DNA of 64,000 nucleotides from Methanobacterium sp. UBA375 (GTDB lineage Archaea; Methanobacteriota; Methanobacteria; Methanobacteriales; Methanobacteriaceae), in contig DAGC01000012.1 in the NCBI GenBank assembly GCA_002495625.1, positions 82,251-146,250 of the forward strand, given 5' to 3'. Below, in pieces: positions 51,559 to 61,178 of the stretch (positions are counted from its first letter, which is position 1; every line of letters starts with the position of its first letter). Made by a program: the position numbers and the translations under genes. The notes beneath the pieces are model-generated. The model saw only the letters and a list, made by a program, of their open reading frames with translations. It ran no database searches and had not been told where the DNA came from.

Positions 51559-54500
51559 ATGTTTTTAATGTCAAGTAGGGTAATTGAAGGTTTGTTAAGG
51601 TTTAAAGGGATTTTTGTATTTGTTTTTTTGGTTTTAACGGTTGTAAGCATGTTAAGTTGTGTTTCTGCTGCTAGTTTGACTATGGATGAGGTGGGGTATG
51701 GTTCTAGTGTGGTTGTAAATCATACTCTTGATAATGGTTATAAGATACCTGGTTATGTGAAGGTTAATGGTAAAAACAGCACCAGTCCCTCATTTCTAAA
51801 CACCCTAACCAAGACTGTGGTGCAGGTGAATCAGAATGTAGAGACACCGGTGACCATAAGTAGTGTGGGTGCTGCTCCCAATCCTTCCGGCTCCGCAACC
51901 GGCACACTAACTAAATCAGAGTACATCACCAATGGCCAACTACCCAGCACAATGAACGTACTAAACATCCCCGGAACCACCGGAGGAGTAAACATACAAG
52001 ACACCACCCGCCCCACCGTAACCAGTGTTGACCCGGCCAATAATAAGGTAATTAATGTAGCCAATAAAGCGATAGTGATCACTTTCAGTGAGAATATCAA
52101 GGCCGGAAGCGCATTTACTAGTATCAAAGTCACTAACCCTGACGGAGTAAAAGTAAATCCATTATACAAGGTAATAAACGGTAAAACATTAACCCTAACA
52201 CGTAACGGTTACTATATAAACGGACTAACCTATACTATAACCTTACCTACGGGCGGTATCACTGACACAGCGGGCAACACATTAGCAACAGTGTTTACCA
52301 GTAAATTCACCGTAGACTTCGCAAAACCCACCGTAACCGTTAACCTGGCATCAGGAGTTTATAATACCGCTAAGTCAGTGATATTAGCCGCTACTGACAA
52401 TCTGGATACGGAACCTTCTATTTATTACACCACTAACGGGAGTACACCCACCACTTCCAGCACCAAGTATGCCGCTCCTATCCCTATTTCTAAAACAACC
52501 ACGTTGAAATTTATGGCAAGGGATAAGGCGGGTAATCAGGCCCCCATTCAGACAGTCCACTACATCTTCTCACCCGTGGGGAATCTCAATACAGGTAAGG
52601 GTTATAACAAAATTCAGGATGCTGTAAACGATTCATTGACCTTAACTGGACATACCATTGAAGTAGGATCTGGAACTCGTACAGAAAACATTATCATTAA
52701 CAAAAAACTCACCATTAAACCAGCATCCGGCGGAAATGTGACTATACAAGCATCAAATTCTTCAAAACCTATTTTCACTATTAATAGGAGTGGTAGTGGA
52801 TCTCTGATTCAGGGATTCGTCATTTCTGGAGCTTTGAATAGTTATGGATTACTTCTGGATGGATGTTCAAACTGTACAATCAACAATAACACCATAACCA
52901 ACAATTACTTTGGAATCCTCACCAACACCACAAAAACTACGAATAATACTATAATAAACAATAACATAACCCTTAATCAAGAACTTGGAATAGGCACCTG
53001 GAACAGTGATAATTGTGTGATTTATGGCAATACCATCACTTATAATGGGTATGGTGGTATGACTATCTTTGATTCAAACAACTGTATTATCCATACTAAT
53101 CTGATAATGGAGAATTTTGGTCCAGACACTGATTATAGTTCTGGAATTTTAATTTCTGGTTCAAATGATACCATAATTTCGAATAATCTCCTCCCTAAAA
53201 ATATATTTGGAATATATATTGATTATTGTGAAAATTGCACAGTCTATGGGAACTTATTAGCTCAGGGTATGGTGGGAATATACACCGATTATTCATCGGT
53301 TGACATTAATTTTAACAGAATCGCTATAAACCTTGATTATGAGCTCATCAATGAGAATGGAGATGTGGATGCGACCAATAACTGGTGGGGATCAAACAGT
53401 AATCCACTGAATTTAGGTGAAATTATCTCTGAGAATGGATACACAGATTACAATCCATGGCTCGTGCTGAGCATTGATCCTACTTCAACTGTTAATTCGG
53501 GTGGAAATACCAGTATAACTGCGGATTTAACCCATAACAATCTGGGAGAAGACACTTCATCCCTGGGGCATGTTATAAAAGGCATACCCATCACTTTCAG
53601 CACAAGCTATGGGACAATTAAGAGCCCCGCCCTCACGTTCAATGGACAGGCAGCGGCCATCCTGAACCTGGGCACTACTGCATCCAAGACAGTCACTGTT
53701 AACGCTTACCTTGATAATCAGACTGTGTCCAAGCAGATGGTTATAGCCCCTGGTGTGGCAAAATTAAACATTACGAGCTCTGCCCGGGATAGTTCCAACA
53801 ATCCTATCAATTTTACTTATAATGTGCCTTTGAATAACTCTGTGGCCTGGATCAGTGTTCTCTGGAAAAACAGTTACCGTAGCGCTGTTTTCAGTGCAAT
53901 TATATACGCAAACAACTACATACTACAAGACGGAATGAACCCCAATGCAATACCAGCAAGCTTCTGGAATGACTTGACATCAATGTATGGTTTAACCAGC
54001 ACCGAACTACAATTTATCAAGACCCACCGACTAGAATTTATAGATAACCTGACAGTAAAATTAACCTATCCCGGAGCGGATGCTCCGTCTATGACAGTAA
54101 CTGATCCCGAGAGCAACAGCACCATAGATCTTAACTTCACTGGAAATACTGTCCTAAGAACCAGTCCTATCATGTATATGGATGGCTTATTCTCAGCAGG
54201 TTATGATGGTGTTAAAAGCTTCGCTATTGCCACTACTAAAGTCACCGACAGCATTGTCCAGTACTGGGCAAACCAGAAAGATGCAAAAGACGCCAATGGA
54301 AATCTCCTTTACCCTGCCGGTGGGATGAAAGCGGCTTATGGGACTTTCTTCACAGCATTGATGATGATTTACTGCCATGATATTCTGGCAAATACAGCAG
54401 CAAGTGAATTTAATGTAATCTGGAGCAGAACCCACGCTGTGGCGGTTTCAGTGGGTGACGATGCCTATCAAACATATATGACCTTGGAATGCGATCATAG

Positions 54501-54654
54501 CATGGGAATGACAGTTAACGGATCACTTAAAGATATAATACTCTTCAACTCAGCATGTTCTTCCCATATTCCCACAATTGAATATGGGATCATGCGGAAC
54601 TTAGATTTCATCTACAGTATGGCACTCTTTCCATGGATATTATGGGTTCGGTGA
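51559..54654 (+). CDS. Large secreted adhesin-like protein (Big_5, CHB_HEX and beta-helix domains), frameshifted 3' end
   Basis: The 1031-residue frame begins with a signal peptide (hydrophobic about residues 17-38, cleavage near CVSAASL). A region of about 100 residues follows, whose YVKVNGKNSTSPSFL resembles pseudomurein-binding repeats. Next come a Big_5 Ig-like domain (about 150-253, TSVDPANNKV), a CHB_HEX chitobiase-like domain (about 255-337, IYYTTNGSTPT) and a right-handed beta-helix (about 345-625, with many NNTI repeats). An Ig-like domain and a C-terminal domain of about 290 residues, which I cannot name, complete it. The frame stops at 54654, but family-like sequence (YYGFGDKDHCF, SSGWGQIW) continues in another frame. 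The last residues are therefore probably altered by a one-base shift near 54630. Confidence 0.85.
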   Translation: MFLMSSRVIEGLLRFKGIFVFVFLVLTVVSMLSCVSAASLTMDEVGYGSSVVVNHTLDNGYKIPGYVKVNGKNSTSPSFLNTLTKTVVQVNQNVETPVTISSVGAAPNPSGSATGTLTKSEYITNGQLPSTMNVLNIPGTTGGVNIQDTTRPTVTSVDPANNKVINVANKAIVITFSENIKAGSAFTSIKVTNPDGVKVNPLYKVINGKTLTLTRNGYYINGLTYTITLPTGGITDTAGNTLATVFTSKFTVDFAKPTVTVNLASGVYNTAKSVILAATDNLDTEPSIYYTTNGSTPTTSSTKYAAPIPISKTTTLKFMARDKAGNQAPIQTVHYIFSPVGNLNTGKGYNKIQDAVNDSLTLTGHTIEVGSGTRTENIIINKKLTIKPASGGNVTIQASNSSKPIFTINRSGSGSLIQGFVISGALNSYGLLLDGCSNCTINNNTITNNYFGILTNTTKTTNNTIINNNITLNQELGIGTWNSDNCVIYGNTITYNGYGGMTIFDSNNCIIHTNLIMENFGPDTDYSSGILISGSNDTIISNNLLPKNIFGIYIDYCENCTVYGNLLAQGMVGIYTDYSSVDINFNRIAINLDYELINENGDVDATNNWWGSNSNPLNLGEIISENGYTDYNPWLVLSIDPTSTVNSGGNTSITADLTHNNLGEDTSSLGHVIKGIPITFSTSYGTIKSPALTFNGQAAAILNLGTTASKTVTVNAYLDNQTVSKQMVIAPGVAKLNITSSARDSSNNPINFTYNVPLNNSVAWISVLWKNSYRSAVFSAIIYANNYILQDGMNPNAIPASFWNDLTSMYGLTSTELQFIKTHRLEFIDNLTVKLTYPGADAPSMTVTDPESNSTIDLNFTGNTVLRTSPIMYMDGLFSAGYDGVKSFAIATTKVTDSIVQYWANQKDAKDANGNLLYPAGGMKAAYGTFFTALMMIYCHDILANTAASEFNVIWSRTHAVAVSVGDDAYQTYMTLECDHSMGMTVNGSLKDIILFNSACSSHIPTIEYGIMRNLDFIYSMALFPWILWVR

Positions 54655-54737
54655 CAAGGACCATTGTTTTATGTCTTCTGGATGGGGACAGATTTGGAGT
54701 CATCCACACAGTACTGACACAGATAAGATCCTCATAT

Positions 54738-55466
54738 TTAATAAACATCAAATAAATCCCCTAAAACCACCTTTTTATCCGTTTTTAAAAGCTGGGGGAT
54801 TTTACCCACCATTCCTGCTGATTCTCCCACGATCACCAGAACACCCCTCATATGATCTCTGAAATCTTCCGCCCGGGAGAGACCATTTTGGATTGCATCA
54901 CTGTCTGACTCTCCCTTTACTTTGTTAGCGATTGATGTGGCCAGGGCATCCGCTACACTGGCTTCATCTGCAAATACGGTGACTGAATCCGCCCGGCCGA
55001 AACTGATGGAATGCCCCACCGTACCTGAGGAGGTGCAAACACCCATGGGGGTCATTTCATGCTTTAATTTAAATCCGATCTGGCCAGAAAGTGAGGAATC
55101 CCCGGCATAAACTCCCATGGTAACATCCTTATTGGTTTTGAGGGCCACGTCCCCACCGTTATCCACGATGGCCATCTTAGCCCCTTCACTGATGATGTAT
55201 CCCATGGAGAGCTGGGCTATGGTGCCGGCCACAGCTGCCATGGGACCTACCTCTGCGTATCTCCCGGCACGGGCCATCATCTTAACTACAACTGGTGCTT
55301 CTTCAACTATAAGGGGTTCTAAGCTTAGTAGAAAATCTTCATATCTATAGATATAGTTTTTAAGCTCTTTACGCTGCTTTAAAATAAAATAGTACAGGTC
55401 ATGCTTTTTCAGGTCTGTTTTCAGGGTGATATGGGTCTCTTCAATGGAGATCTTTTCTTTCATCAT
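54738..55466 (-). CDS. UPF0280 (ApbE-like) family protein
   Basis: The 242-residue protein matches the UPF0280 family, which shares the ApbE flavin-transferase fold. Features are KMMARAGRYAEVGPMAAVAG near residue 60, AIVDNGGDVAL near 99, and CTSSGTVGHSISFGRADSVT near 140. Methanogens keep this gene widely; its role is undetermined. I start at ATG 55466, where GTG precedes a double ATG. The frame is open to 55514, but the extra aromatic-rich residues look spurious. The 3' end overlaps the out-of-frame remnant of the adhesin's tail. Confidence 0.88.
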   Translation of the reverse strand: MMKEKISIEETHITLKTDLKKHDLYYFILKQRKELKNYIYRYEDFLLSLEPLIVEEAPVVVKMMARAGRYAEVGPMAAVAGTIAQLSMGYIISEGAKMAIVDNGGDVALKTNKDVTMGVYAGDSSLSGQIGFKLKHEMTPMGVCTSSGTVGHSISFGRADSVTVFADEASVADALATSIANKVKGESDSDAIQNGLSRAEDFRDHMRGVLVIVGESAGMVGKIPQLLKTDKKVVLGDLFDVY

Positions 55467-55570
55467 CACATCTATATTTTGGAAATACCCATAAATATAT
55501 CCATAAAAATACATAAAGGGGTTTAGGATAGAAAAGAGTGAGTATATTTATTTGTCCAGGAGCATATGAA

Positions 55571-56173
55571 ATGGCAGAAAGAGATGAAAACTCCTATGTG
55601 GGGGAGAAAGTTCTATTTGAAACCCGGCCCCGATTTACACTGAATCTAGGATCGACTATCGTTAAGTTCATAGTATTACTCCTACTTCTGTACTTCTTTA
55701 GCACTATACTGTCCTTATTTGCGTCTGCGCAGGAGTTTTTGATTTATTATGTCCAGATACCATTGGTACAGGGTGTAAGCTACATGTTGCTTTTTATAGT
55801 GGTTGTTCTGGTGTTTTCTATACTATGGGATGTTATCTCTTGGAGGGCGATCCATTACATGCTTACCACCCATAGAGTCATGATTAAAAAGGGAATATTC
55901 AGAAAAAGGAAGATTTACATGCCTTATAACATGATCCAGGATATAGATGTATCACAGGGACTTATAGAGAGGCTTTTCCGTGCAGGGGATATTGAAATCT
56001 ACGGGGGCCATGAACACACCCAGGTGGTACTGGAGGATGTTCCCAATCCGTATCAGGTGGATAATACCATAAATCGATTGATGCAGGGAGAAGATGTTGG
56101 ATATCGAAAATATCAACGTGAAGTAGATAGGAAATCAGTCATAGAGGAATATGATAAGAAATTTAAGTTCTGA
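55571..56173 (+). CDS. PH-domain (bPH2/DUF304) membrane protein
   Basis: A 200-residue protein with two membrane helices (about residues 28-50 and 65-90, LLLLYFFSTILSLF and LLFIVVVLVFSILW). A bacterial PH-type domain follows: LTTHRVMIKKGIFRKRKIYM near residue 108, then IQDIDVSQGLIERLFRAGDI and YGGHEHTQVVLEDVPNP. The layout is typical of YdbS/YdbT-like proteins of unknown role. ATG 55571 is chosen since AGGAG lies eight bases before it; the open frame reaches 55538. It is divergent from the UPF0280 gene and is followed by the TrkH pair. Confidence 0.88.
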   Translation: MAERDENSYVGEKVLFETRPRFTLNLGSTIVKFIVLLLLLYFFSTILSLFASAQEFLIYYVQIPLVQGVSYMLLFIVVVLVFSILWDVISWRAIHYMLTTHRVMIKKGIFRKRKIYMPYNMIQDIDVSQGLIERLFRAGDIEIYGGHEHTQVVLEDVPNPYQVDNTINRLMQGEDVGYRKYQREVDRKSVIEEYDKKFKF

Positions 56174-56239
56174 TCTCCTTGTGATTTTTTTTTAACAAAT
56201 TATATTACTTTTTAATTCATCATTATTTTAATTGATACA

Positions 56240-57670
56240 ATGAAAAAAACTATGGTTATAAGGGATATCCTGTTGATATCCAACCCACTGGGCCAAATAA
56301 TGCAGGGTATAGGTGTGGTAACCTTAATTCCCATATTAATTGCTTTAATATATGGTGAATCTCATTTAGTTGTTTTCCTAGGTTTTGGCCTGCTTTCAAT
56401 TGCAATTGGGTTTTTACTGAGAAGGATACCCTTTGATGATAGTAGAATAAGATTGAAACATGGAATGATGATCGCTGCCCTGGCCTGGCTCTGGGCCGCT
56501 CTTATTGGCGGTCTCTGTTTGATGTACACCACCAACATCGATTTTCTAAACGCCTATTTTGAGAGTATGTCTGCCTGGAGCGGGACAGGAATAACCATAT
56601 TCTCCGATGTAGAGATATTACCTAAGTCAGTCCTCTTTTTACGGAGTATAGAGCAGTGGGTCGGCGGATTAGGGGTGGTTATAATGGTTATCGGTATCTT
56701 GATAAGGCCTGGAACTGCGGCTGCTCGTCTATATAAATCTGAGGCACGGGAAGAAAAGATAAAACCCAGTATCACCGGCACAGTTAAGACCATATGGTGG
56801 ATTTATCTCTCATACACAGTTGCAGGGATAGTACTCTATGTGCTGGCGGGAATGCCCCTTTTCGATGCTATCTGCAATGCATTTACATCCATTTGTACCG
56901 GGGGTATGTCCATTAAAAATGACAGCATAGGAGCCTATGGCAGCAATATAATTTACATAATAACCATGATTCTGATGATCCTGGGAGGTACCAGCTTTTT
57001 AGTTCATTATAAAGCTATTAAAGGGCGTATAATAGATGTTTTTAGAGATATTCAGTTTCAGGCCATGATAATAATCATAAGCGTATTTTCCATTCTTTTA
57101 ATATTTATCTCTAAATTCACAGCCATAGATTCGGTCTTCTTTGTTATATCTGCTTTAAGTTCAACTGGGGCAAACATCCAACCCGTCAGTGAAATGATCA
57201 ACTGGCCAGACTTTGCCAAGGTACTTATCATTGGGGCCATGGTAGTTGGTATGTCGGCAGGTTCCACCAGTGGAGCAATCAAACTCATAAGGATAGTTAC
57301 CCTTGTCAAGGGGACTTATTGGGAGATTAAAAGGTTACTCTCTCCGCAGGGCTCGGTTATAACCCGGAAAATCAGTTCCAGACAAGTGGGGGATGTGGAG
57401 ATCAAGGAAGCAGGTAGCTACATATTCATATACTTCTTCTTCATTTTCATAAGCTGGCTGGTGCTGGTATACTATGGATATGGAGGGTTTGATTCACTTT
57501 TTGAAGTTGTATCTATCCAGGGAAATGGTGGATTTACCATGGGAATAGTTTCCCCAACCATGCCTGATCTGGCCCAGATATTTTTAATATTCAACATGTG
57601 GATCGGTAGGATTGAAATAATACCGGCTTTAGTGTTATTTAAAGGTTTATGGGATGTATTAAGAAGATAA
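56240..57670 (+). CDS. trkH: TrkH family potassium transporter, first tandem copy
   Basis: The 476-residue membrane protein has four pore-loop repeats of the Trk/Ktr superfamily. Examples are SMSAWSGTGITIF near residue 108, FTSICTGGMS near residue 217, ALSSTGANIQP near 305 and SIQGNGGFTMGIV near 427. The glycines line the selectivity filter. It moves K+ with H+ or Na+ and normally needs a cytoplasmic RCK (TrkA) partner, not seen in the window. The next gene is a close paralogue, with long nearly identical DNA stretches (for example around AAACATGGAATGATGATCGC). Confidence 0.92.
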   Translation: MKKTMVIRDILLISNPLGQIMQGIGVVTLIPILIALIYGESHLVVFLGFGLLSIAIGFLLRRIPFDDSRIRLKHGMMIAALAWLWAALIGGLCLMYTTNIDFLNAYFESMSAWSGTGITIFSDVEILPKSVLFLRSIEQWVGGLGVVIMVIGILIRPGTAAARLYKSEAREEKIKPSITGTVKTIWWIYLSYTVAGIVLYVLAGMPLFDAICNAFTSICTGGMSIKNDSIGAYGSNIIYIITMILMILGGTSFLVHYKAIKGRIIDVFRDIQFQAMIIIISVFSILLIFISKFTAIDSVFFVISALSSTGANIQPVSEMINWPDFAKVLIIGAMVVGMSAGSTSGAIKLIRIVTLVKGTYWEIKRLLSPQGSVITRKISSRQVGDVEIKEAGSYIFIYFFFIFISWLVLVYYGYGGFDSLFEVVSIQGNGGFTMGIVSPTMPDLAQIFLIFNMWIGRIEIIPALVLFKGLWDVLRR

Positions 57671-57738
57671 GAATTTTAAATTCCCTGAGAGTTAACAAAG
57701 AGTCAGATTTATATATTATGCTATTCTCATTGTAATGG

Positions 57739-59178
57739 ATGATAAACTATCTGGGCAAGAAGGACTTAGTATTAATAGCCAAGCCAATGGGCATGATAAT
57801 GCAGGCTGTTGGACTAGTGGTAATTTTACCCATTATAGTGTCCCTTATCTACCATGAAAACATTTTCTACCCGTTCATTGCTTCTGGAGGACTTTCCATA
57901 GCAATTGGACTCATTTTAAGTAGGACACCTTCAGATTATAACCAGTTGAAGTTGAAACATGGAATGATGATCGCTGCCCTGCCCTGGCTCTGGGCTGCTC
58001 TTATCGGTGGTCTCTGTTTGATGTATGCCACCAACATCGACTTTTTAAACGCCTATTTTGAGAGCATGTCCGCCTGGAGTGGAAGTGGTTTTTCCATATA
58101 TCTTGATGTGGAGATACTACCTAAATCCATACTATTTTTAAGGAGTATAATGCAATGGGTCGGTGGATTAGGGGTAGTTATGATGGTTATTGGTATTTTA
58201 ATAAGACCAGGGACCACCGCTGCCCGTTTATATAAATCTGAAGCACGTGAAGAGAAGATAAAACCCAGTATTGTTGGCACTGTGAAGACCATCTGGTGGA
58301 TTTATTTATTATACACAGTTCTGGGCATCGTTCTCTATGTTCTGGCTGGTATGTCCCTTTTTGATGCGATTAATAACACCTTCACCAATCTATCTACCGG
58401 GGGCATGTCCATTAAAAATAACAATATAGGGGCCTATGGAAGCAACTTAATCACGGCTATAACCATTATATTGATGGTTATTGGGGGTACCAGTTTCCTG
58501 GTGCATTATAAATTTTTGAAGGGCAAGGTAATTGATGCTTTACGGGATGTACAGATACAGGCTACAATAATCATAGTCGTATTATTTTCGGTACTTCTAG
58601 TTGTTTTCGCCCAATTTACCAATCTTAACGCTGTTTTTTATGTTGTCTCAGCTTTAAGCTGTACTGGTTCAAACACTTTACCAGTTAATGTTATGGTTGC
58701 GTGGGCGGACTATCCAAAGGTTATTTTAGCCATATTGATGATTGTAGGTATGGCAGCGGGTTCTACAACTGGTGCACTGAAACTTATAAGAGTAGTAACC
58801 CTAATGAAAAGTGTTTATTGGGAGATTAAAAGGATAATCTCCCCTGTTGGAACTGTTATAACCAGAAAAATCAGTGGTAAAACTGTGGGAGATACAGAGA
58901 TCCGAGAAGCTGGAAGTTATACTTTTATATATCTATTTTTCATTTTCATAAGCTGGCTGGTTTTGATGTCGTATGGATACGATGGTATAGATTCAATTTT
59001 TGAAGTGGCTTCTGCCCAGGGTAATGTTGGCCTTTCCATGGGAATTGTAACTCCGGATATGCCAGATGTAGCGGAAATATTCCTTATTTTGAACATGTGG
59101 ATTGGTAGGATTGAAATTATCCCAGCGCTCATTTTACTCAAGGTTTTCCTTGATCAGTTCCAGAGACTGAGAAGATGA
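57739..59178 (+). CDS. trkH: TrkH family potassium transporter, second tandem copy
   Basis: A 479-residue paralogue of the preceding protein, with the same pore-loop positions: SMSAWSGSGFSIY, FTNLSTGGMS, ALSCTGSNTLP and SAQGNVGLSMGIV. In the last filter region GNGG of copy 1 is GNVG here, so the filter or gating may differ. The copies are most alike in the middle (LKHGMMIAALPWLWAALIGG) and least at the N-terminus. The 68-bp gap implies a duplication within one operon. ATG 57739 has a weak ribosome binding site. Confidence 0.92.
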   Translation: MINYLGKKDLVLIAKPMGMIMQAVGLVVILPIIVSLIYHENIFYPFIASGGLSIAIGLILSRTPSDYNQLKLKHGMMIAALPWLWAALIGGLCLMYATNIDFLNAYFESMSAWSGSGFSIYLDVEILPKSILFLRSIMQWVGGLGVVMMVIGILIRPGTTAARLYKSEAREEKIKPSIVGTVKTIWWIYLLYTVLGIVLYVLAGMSLFDAINNTFTNLSTGGMSIKNNNIGAYGSNLITAITIILMVIGGTSFLVHYKFLKGKVIDALRDVQIQATIIIVVLFSVLLVVFAQFTNLNAVFYVVSALSCTGSNTLPVNVMVAWADYPKVILAILMIVGMAAGSTTGALKLIRVVTLMKSVYWEIKRIISPVGTVITRKISGKTVGDTEIREAGSYTFIYLFFIFISWLVLMSYGYDGIDSIFEVASAQGNVGLSMGIVTPDMPDVAEIFLILNMWIGRIEIIPALILLKVFLDQFQRLRR

Positions 59179-59399
59179 ACAGAGACACAGATATTTGCCA
59201 AGAATATCTCCTCTGGGAAATTTTTTCTTAAGAAAGCCGTTAATATTTAATAGACTAGCTAATTAGTGGATGATGCAATAGAAGATGTTGATAGTGATGG
59301 AGAGAGTTTATCATACTACCTTTAAATTTTAGTTTCTTATTCACTGACCTTACAATTAAATATTTAAATCTAACAATCATTTATTGGTGAGCTTGCAAA

Positions 59400-59733
59400 A
59401 TGGACATCGTCAAATCTATCCTTCTATTTATCATTGCAGGATTCTTTGAAATCAGTGGCGGATACCAGATCTGGCTATATTTAAGGGAAGGCAGAGGTAT
59501 AGAATTCGCTATCATTGGTGCTATTATTTTAGTGCTGTACGGCATCATTCCCACCCTACAACCTGCTAATTTTGGAAGAGTGTACGCTGCTTATGGGCGG
59601 TATTTTTATAGTCCTTTCACTTCTATGGGGATGGGGGATTGATAAAGTAAATCCGAACCGTTTCAATATAATTGGGGCCTCTATAGTCCTCATAGGAATA
59701 TTTATCATCATGTACTGGCCAAGAACTAATTAA
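59400..59733 (+). pseudogene. ynfA: YnfA/UPF0060 small membrane protein with a one-base frameshift
   Basis: The first 66 codons give MDIVKSILLFIIAGFFEISG, YQIWLYLREGRG and LQPANFGRVYAAYG, the conserved YnfA core. At 59598 one extra C shifts the frame, and the read-through ends at 59642. In the shifted frame the rest of the family continues: GIFIVLSLLWGWGIDKVNPN, then IGASIVLIGIFIIMYWP, ending at TAA 59731. The repaired protein would be about 110 residues with four helices, exactly the family length. The gene is either freshly broken or affected by a single sequencing error. Confidence 0.85.
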
Positions 59734-59818
59734 ATTTTTTATATCCCTCTAATCCAACTTTTAGTGTAGTAAAGCTAATTAATGAATATAATTGAATGAA
59801 ATATGGAAATAAAATAAA

Positions 59819-61000
59819 ATGACGTACGATGTATTGATAGTAGGTGCCGGGCCTGTGGGCACCACCTTCGCCAGGTATATGGCGGAGAAAGGATTTGAAG
59901 TAGGGATAATCGAGAAAAAAACCCGAGTAGGGGTGCCCCTTCAATGCGCTGGACTCCTGGGTAAGCAGATAAAAGAGGTAAATATATTACCAGATGAACT
60001 TATCATCAACCCCTTCTACGGGGCCTACCTACATTCCCCCTCAAATCATGTTCTAAAGGTTGCCAAAGATAAACCAGAAGCTTATGTCATAGATAGGGTT
60101 GCTTACGACCAATTTCTTGCTGAGCGAGCAGTAGATGCCGGGGCAGAACTATTTTTGAAACAAAATGTAAGGGATTTAGATCCTAAAAATACTGGTGTTC
60201 TCCTGACAAATGGGAAGAAGGATTACAGTGGAAGAATTATGGTAGGTGCTGATGGAAGCGATTCTATTGTTTCCAGGAAATTATCCAGGGGCTCATCAGA
60301 TGAAAAACAGTTACAGGCAGCCCAATTACTGGTGGATTTTGGTCGAGACTTATTTGACATGGATTGTGTGCATCTACATGCATACTCCACAATATCCCCG
60401 GGCTTTATCTGGGTAATCCCCCTAACAACATCCACCGCACGGGTGGGATTGTTTGGGAACTTTGATTATCACACCTTAAATGATATGTTGAAAAGGTTTT
60501 TAGATAGTGATCAGGATTTTGAAGGTTATAGAGTAATTAAAAAGTACACTGGAAGAATCCCAGTATACAACAATAAAAAGAAGATAGTAAAGGACAATGT
60601 TTTACTCTTAGGTGATGCTGCCTCCCAGGTTAAACCAACCACCGGGGGCGGGCTTATAATAGGATTCAAATGTGCGCAAATCGCTGCAAACGCGGCAGAG
60701 AAAGCCCTGGAAAAGGATGACATGGGAATTTTAAGGGAATACAATGCAAATTATAATAAAAACTTTAAAAATGAACTTAAAACCCAGTTAATGGTACAGA
60801 AGATATTTAGTTCATTATCAGATGATGATCTGGACTTTATGTTTCGTAAACTTAAAGAAGAGGGAGCTGAAGATATCATCTCCAAATATGGTGAGATGGA
60901 TGACCAGTCCTCCCTGGTAAAGGAATTGTTTAAACGGGGTATTCTATTCAAGATACTCCCCAAGATACTTACCAGGGGACTGTCTGTTTTATGGAAATAA
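59819..61000 (+). CDS. Geranylgeranyl reductase family flavoprotein
   Basis: The 393-residue FAD enzyme has the Rossmann motif DVLIVGAGPVGTTFARYMAE and then VGVPLQCAGLLG, the PxxCxG motif of geranylgeranyl reductases near residue 40. Later come YVIDRVAYDQFLAERA and LLGDAASQVKPTTGGGLIIG near residue 265, the second FAD-contact region. Archaeal members saturate the isoprenoid chains of archaeol or related lipids. Several paralogues per genome are usual, so the exact substrate is open. No ribosome binding site is evident before ATG 59819; the transcript may be leaderless. Confidence 0.9.
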   Translation: MTYDVLIVGAGPVGTTFARYMAEKGFEVGIIEKKTRVGVPLQCAGLLGKQIKEVNILPDELIINPFYGAYLHSPSNHVLKVAKDKPEAYVIDRVAYDQFLAERAVDAGAELFLKQNVRDLDPKNTGVLLTNGKKDYSGRIMVGADGSDSIVSRKLSRGSSDEKQLQAAQLLVDFGRDLFDMDCVHLHAYSTISPGFIWVIPLTTSTARVGLFGNFDYHTLNDMLKRFLDSDQDFEGYRVIKKYTGRIPVYNNKKKIVKDNVLLLGDAASQVKPTTGGGLIIGFKCAQIAANAAEKALEKDDMGILREYNANYNKNFKNELKTQLMVQKIFSSLSDDDLDFMFRKLKEEGAEDIISKYGEMDDQSSLVKELFKRGILFKILPKILTRGLSVLWK

Positions 61001-61014
61001 TCAGCTGTAAATAT

Positions 61015-61149
61015 TTAATTCCCTTTGTCAATGCTCTGAAACCATTTCAATAACCTTTCTTTGGGGATTATAATAATTTCAACATCTTCTAAATTTAAAA
61101 AATCCCTTTTCAAGTCTTCTAGATCGTTTATCTTTTTTATTTTTTTCAT
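61015..61149 (-). CDS. 44-residue charged small protein
   Basis: A 44-codon frame on the minus strand starts with ATG 61149, seven bases after GGTGTTG, and ends at TAA 61015. It reads MKKIKKINDLEDLKRDFLNL, then EDVEIIIIPKERLLKWFQSI. The alternating acidic and basic residues fit a soluble helix-strand-helix peptide. It is 29 bases downstream of the glycosyltransferase gene on the same strand, so it may be the last gene of that operon. I do not recognise it; the good start site is the main support. Confidence 0.5.
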   Translation of the reverse strand: MKKIKKINDLEDLKRDFLNLEDVEIIIIPKERLLKWFQSIDKGN

Positions 61150-61178
61150 TTTTCAACACCAAAATCATGCAATTATTT

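Noticed and set aside
54671..54862. Independent 63-codon gene after the adhesin
   Set aside because: Its upstream frame continues adhesin-like sequence without a start signal; better read as the frameshifted adhesin tail.
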